From NCBI GenBank assembly GCA_039105265.1, contig JAPFFF010000014.1, forward strand, positions 2,542,001 to 2,606,000: a stretch of 64,000 nt of DNA. The letters run 5' to 3'. This stretch comes from Tritrichomonas musculus (Eukaryota; Parabasalia; Tritrichomonadida; Tritrichomonadidae). The number at the start of each line of letters is the position of its first letter. Within the stretch, counting starts at the first letter, position 1. The notes beneath the pieces were generated by a model. It was not told the DNA's origin and ran no database searches. It worked only from the letters and a program-made list of their open reading frames with translations. Shown one piece after another: positions 63,131-64,000 of the stretch. The translations under genes were made by a program, and so were the position numbers.

Positions 63131-63652
63131 TAACGACAATGACTTGAAAAGAAGTTCTAATAAAATTGATTCCTCCTATTTTCATTAAATAATTTTTTTC
63201 AAATAAAATTTAGTAAATTATTGATTAAGCAAAATTGAATCAAACTAGAATTAAAAAAAAAAAAAAAAATATTTTGAATTGTTCCCCTAATTTTGCTTCA
63301 AAAAGAAAGGAAAATGCATTAATACTTAAAATTTTTAAGATATTAAAACCACTCTACAGTTTTTCTCCACTAATTGTAGTTACCTAAGTTGAAATAGCTG
63401 AATCATGAATTCAAAATACCTTCTAAAATATTTAAGGTATTCAAAGTTTATGCTTCTTAAATATTTATAAAGGAGACTGCAAATTACTTGTAAAAAAACT
63501 TTCGCTGAAAAAGTTTTTCATAAGTAAGAAAGTGTCAGATTTGTAATTAATTATTTTACATTTTTTATGTAACATGTCAGTAGTTTTTATAAAATGGCAA
63601 AAAAAATTATAGGTTGCCAAATGCATTGTATTTGTTCCTTAAGTTTATTTCC
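63131..63652. other. Gene-free AT-rich region
   Basis: No coding signal; an A-run lies near 63255-63270. Confidence 0.5.
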
Positions 63653-64000
63653 TTAAAATTTTTTAATTTCTCTATTTGGATTCATTCGTGGTTCACAATC
63701 CTTAAAAATGACAGTTTTACAATCACCAAGAACACAGTATGAAGCGTTTGTGACAATTGTTTCAACTGGTTTATAAATTTTTTCTTTGCAGGGACCACTA
63801 GCGAGCAAAATTTGGCCATATCTATTGTCACCACAGCCGAGTAGTTTTCCGTCGCTTGTTTTGAATAAGGAATGATTTGTTCCAGCATAAGCTTCTTCAA
63901 TATTGTACTTACTTAATTCTTTGACTTCTTTGAATTTATCGGGGGATTTTGCATTTTTTCCGAGGCAAAGGCAACCAGAATTATCTGCATCTTTACCACG
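63653..64000 (-). CDS. RCC1-like repeat protein, C-terminal part (runs off the window)
   Basis: 115 residues are visible to the TAA at 63653-63655, and the frame is open to the window edge. It reads as RCC1 (beta-propeller) repeats: GCLCLGKNAKSPDKFKEV, then EEAYAGTNHSLFKTSDGKLL with GCGDNRYGQILLASG, then VTNASYCVLGDCKTVIFKDC. G-x-N-x-x-G-Q and H-S-L motifs are clear. RCC1 proteins include Ran exchange factors and many other propellers; the subclass cannot be told from this end. The codon use is clean and less AT-rich than the flank, so it is probably functional. Confidence 0.8.
   Translation of the reverse strand, partial: RGKDADNSGCLCLGKNAKSPDKFKEVKELSKYNIEEAYAGTNHSLFKTSDGKLLGCGDNRYGQILLASGPCKEKIYKPVETIVTNASYCVLGDCKTVIFKDCEPRMNPNREIKKF

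Overview
The window is very AT-rich eukaryotic DNA that looks like a parabasalid (trichomonad, probably Trichomonas or Tritrichomonas). The evidence is the gene families: long Sel1-repeat proteins, a BspA-like leucine-rich-repeat protein, DUF3447-type ankyrin proteins, a BTB/coiled-coil/discoidin protein, TKL-like kinase remnants and an RCC1-like protein. Three intact genes also carry a TCAYTW initiator 10-12 bases before the ATG, as is known for trichomonads. No database search was possible, so the species call is inference.

Layout. 1-4203 is the 3' part of a large Sel1-repeat gene with a hydrophobic C terminus. 4455-9866 and 26733-29300 are the two arms of one tandem array of about 451-475 bp units. 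Each unit carries a tRNA-Glu-like gene (anticodon TTC; A and B boxes and T-run terminator intact); 14 copies are visible. A 1.7 kb TA-flanked inverted-repeat element (4713-6426) sits in the first unit. A 16.9 kb Polinton/Maverick-like element (9867-26732) splits a later unit and is bounded by a 5-base target duplication (ACAAT).

The Polinton-like element is the centrepiece. All its genes lie on the + strand: possible minor capsid, integrase, packaging ATPase, two small basic or charged proteins, probable major capsid, HNH endonuclease, PrimPol/superfamily 3 helicase, four small unknown proteins and a very large fibre-like protein. It looks whole. Its replication gene is a primase-helicase; no protein-primed DNA polymerase B is apparent. 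That gene sits between iterated inverted repeats with AGGAACA motifs. It shares a 22-base upstream motif with the first gene of the downstream block.

29300-64000 is host sequence with scattered genes and many decayed ones: a BspA/Sel1 gene (31411-33804, -), an ankyrin remnant, a Pmp-like beta-helix remnant, a DUF3447 gene (36019-37764), a DUF3883 nuclease-fold gene (38110-38874, -), an HSP70/coiled-coil/kinase chimera pseudogene, a kinase/Sel1 pseudogene, a small intact Sel1 gene (48282-48683), a Sel1 pseudogene abutting a tyrosine-recombinase remnant, a BTB/discoidin gene (53338-55404, -), a long ankyrin locus broken at repeat boundaries (56127-60533), two kinase fragments and the end of an RCC1-like gene (63653-64000, -). 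Several non-coding elements with TIRs beginning CAG and flanked by TA lie between them.
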